NCBI GenBank assembly: GCA_021810725.1
Contig: JAJZIE010000029.1
Span: 1-15,623 of the forward strand
Length of the DNA: 15,623 nucleotides
Direction: 5' to 3'
Source: Bacillota bacterium
GTDB lineage: Bacteria; Bacillota; Sulfobacillia; JAJZYS01; JAJYTV01
Shown: in pieces, positions 14,408 through 15,623 of the stretch
How positions within the stretch are numbered: the stretch's first letter is position 1
Layout of the letters: each line of letters starts with the position of its first letter
Notes under the pieces: model-generated
What the model saw: only the letters and a program-made list of their open reading frames with translations
What the model was told of the DNA's origin: nothing
Database searches by the model: none
Position numbers and translations under genes: made by a program

Positions 14408-15623
14408 TCAGTGCGGGAATAGCGAGGGCAGCACGACCGACGTGCCGTAGAGCCCGTTCATGACGACCAGCATGGCGACGATGCCGATGGCCGCGACGTT
14501 CTGCAGGCGGGTGTTGACGTGGTGCCCCATCACTTCGCGGTCGTTGACGAGCAACAGAAGGAAGAGCAGCGCGGCCGGCATGAACACCGTCGCCAGCACC
14601 TGCACGAGCACGTTGAGGTATCCGAGCGGCGCCCCGGGGATCAGTACCACCGAGGCGGCGAGCGTCACGGCGATCAACCCGGGCAGGTAGAAGGGAAGGG
14701 CCTGGCGGACGCCCGCGTTCAGGCTGCGCACCTTGAGGCCGAGCGCCTCGCCGGCGGCCCAGGACGTGCTGGCGGTGATCGCCATGGCCGCGATGAGTCC
14801 GGACTCGATCAGGCCCAAGGCGAAGAGCGACTCCGCCCAGCGGCCCACGCGCTGGCCGACCGAGTGCAGGATGAAATGGATGTCGAGGCCGGACGAGCCC
14901 GGCGCCGCGTGCAGCACGGTGGCGGAAAGGATCACGAGGGCGATGGCCACGATGCCCATCACGATGCTGCCGATCAGGGTGTCCATCCGCCCGAAGCGCA
15001 CGTCGCGCGGCGTCAGGCCCTTGTCGACGACCGCGGATTGCTGGAAGAAAAGCATCCAGGGGGCGATCGTGGTGCCTAGGTTGGCCAGGAGAAGCATCAG
15101 GAACGGCCCCGAGGCGCCGCCGGGAATGTGCCACGTGAGGAAGCTGCGGGCCACCGCAGGGAAGTCGGGGTGGGCGGCGAGCGCCAGCGGCACGAAGACG
15201 ACGTTCAGGAGGGCCACCCAGAGGGAGATGCGCTCCCACACGCGGTAGCGACCGATCAGGGTGACCGCCCAGACGGCGGCCAAGCCCAGCAGCACCGAAA
15301 GCACGATGGGCACGCGGAAGATGGCGAGACCGGCCGCGATGCCGATGAATTCCGTAACCAGCGTGAGGGCGTTCGCGATCACGAGGTCGATGGCGGAGAA
15401 GGTGCCCCAGAAGCGGCCGTAGCGCATGAAGATGAGCTCCGCGTGCCCGCGCCGCGTCACGGCGCCGAGCCGCACCGTCATCTCCTGCACCACGAAGGCG
15501 ACCGGGATCATCAGGACGAGGAACGGGATGAAGAAGCCGAGACCGTAGCTGGCACCGGTCTGGGCGTAGGTGATGACTCCGCCGGCGTCGTTGTCGGCGA
15601 TCATGACGAGGATGCCGGGGCCG
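14408..15623 (-). CDS. NRAMP-family divalent cation transporter, non-canonical site (5' partial)
   Basis: This is an SLC11/NRAMP-type secondary transporter in the LeuT fold. The frame runs off the window end: GPGILV is encoded before the ATG at 15604, matching the conserved GPGFL of helix 1, so that ATG is internal and a few tens of residues are missing. About 404 residues and roughly ten hydrophobic helices are visible. Numbered from the internal ATG, helix 1 reads ADNDAGGVITYAQTG, so the metal-binding DPGN is DAGG (6-9): Asp kept, Asn replaced by Gly. Helix 6 reads LGTTIAPWMLFFQQSAVV, with Ala181 where Mn/Fe transporters have the metal-coordinating Met, and Trp in place of the following His. 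These changes resemble the NRAMP-related magnesium transporter branch. Substrate prediction, Mg2+ or another hard cation, is inference. A 64-residue membrane protein follows in the same unit. Confidence 0.87.
   Translation of the reverse strand, partial: GPGILVMIADNDAGGVITYAQTGASYGLGFFIPFLVLMIPVAFVVQEMTVRLGAVTRRGHAELIFMRYGRFWGTFSAIDLVIANALTLVTEFIGIAAGLAIFRVPIVLSVLLGLAAVWAVTLIGRYRVWERISLWVALLNVVFVPLALAAHPDFPAVARSFLTWHIPGGASGPFLMLLLANLGTTIAPWMLFFQQSAVVDKGLTPRDVRFGRMDTLIGSIVMGIVAIALVILSATVLHAAPGSSGLDIHFILHSVGQRVGRWAESLFALGLIESGLIAAMAITASTSWAAGEALGLKVRSLNAGVRQALPFYLPGLIAVTLAASVVLIPGAPLGYLNVLVQVLATVFMPAALLFLLLLVNDREVMGHHVNTRLQNVAAIGIVAMLVVMNGLYGTSVVLPSLFPH

Noticed and set aside
15604..15623. ATG at 15604 as the true start of the NRAMP-like gene
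   Set aside because: The codons before it encode GPGILV, which continues the conserved NRAMP helix-1 motif, so the gene extends beyond the window.
1..15623. Mobile elements, CRISPR arrays, tRNA or rRNA genes
   Set aside because: I found no transposase or integrase motifs, no terminal inverted repeats with target duplications, no regularly spaced direct repeats and no tRNA-like cloverleaf; the gaps between genes are too short for most of these.

Overview
The window is about 15.6 kb of dense, G+C-rich bacterial chromosome, roughly two-thirds G+C by eye. It holds 16 protein-coding genes, two of them cut by the window edges. I see no rRNA, tRNA, CRISPR array, insertion sequence or phage gene, and no stretch over about 160 bases lacks a gene. 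Starts are often GTG or TTG, with good GGAGG-like ribosome binding sites. Several traits suggest a high-G+C relative of the Bacillota or another terrabacterial lineage: glutamyl-tRNA (C5) heme synthesis in the order hemA-hemC-hemD-hemB, a MenG/UbiE methyltransferase, IspH of the MEP pathway, a YwiC-like membrane protein, and a HemD carrying what looks like a methylase remnant. A Sulfobacillus- or Thermaerobacter-like organism would fit, but the taxonomy is inference and not firm.

Region 1 (1-4422) starts with the 3' part of a class C beta-lactamase-like serine hydrolase (+). Next is a divergent pair: a WtpA/ModA-like tungstate/molybdate-binding lipoprotein (-) and an XRE-type regulator fused to a periplasmic-binding-protein-like sensor (+). 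Between them lie two abutting palindromes of identical 5-3-5 geometry, a good candidate operator. No permease or ATPase gene accompanies the binding protein here. A convergent unknown lipoprotein with a CVGC motif follows (-).

Region 2 (4534-11702) is a tightly packed + strand run that reads like one operon: a small two-helix membrane protein, menG/ubiE, hemA, hemC, hemD, hemB, ispH and a ywiC-like gene. It links menaquinone methylation, heme synthesis from glutamyl-tRNA to uroporphyrinogen III, and isoprenoid precursor supply, all of which feed a respiratory chain. A 13-bp-stem hairpin separates hemA from hemC. The first ~100 residues of HemD look like a shortened, degenerate uroporphyrinogen-III methylase (CobA/SUMT) domain.

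Region 3 (11703-15623) has a DHA2-type drug exporter (-) divergent from a LysR-type regulator (+), with a clear T-N11-A dyad between them. A hairpin terminator follows, then a - strand pair: an NRAMP-family transporter, cut by the window end, and a 64-residue single-helix membrane protein. The NRAMP protein has DAGG in place of DPGN and Ala in place of the helix-6 Met, which points to selectivity unlike that of classical Mn/Fe NRAMPs, possibly Mg2+.

Most of the window is ordinary housekeeping and accessory sequence. The best leads are the HemD fusion remnant, the NRAMP-like transporter with its small partner, and the twin-palindrome Mo/W regulatory locus.
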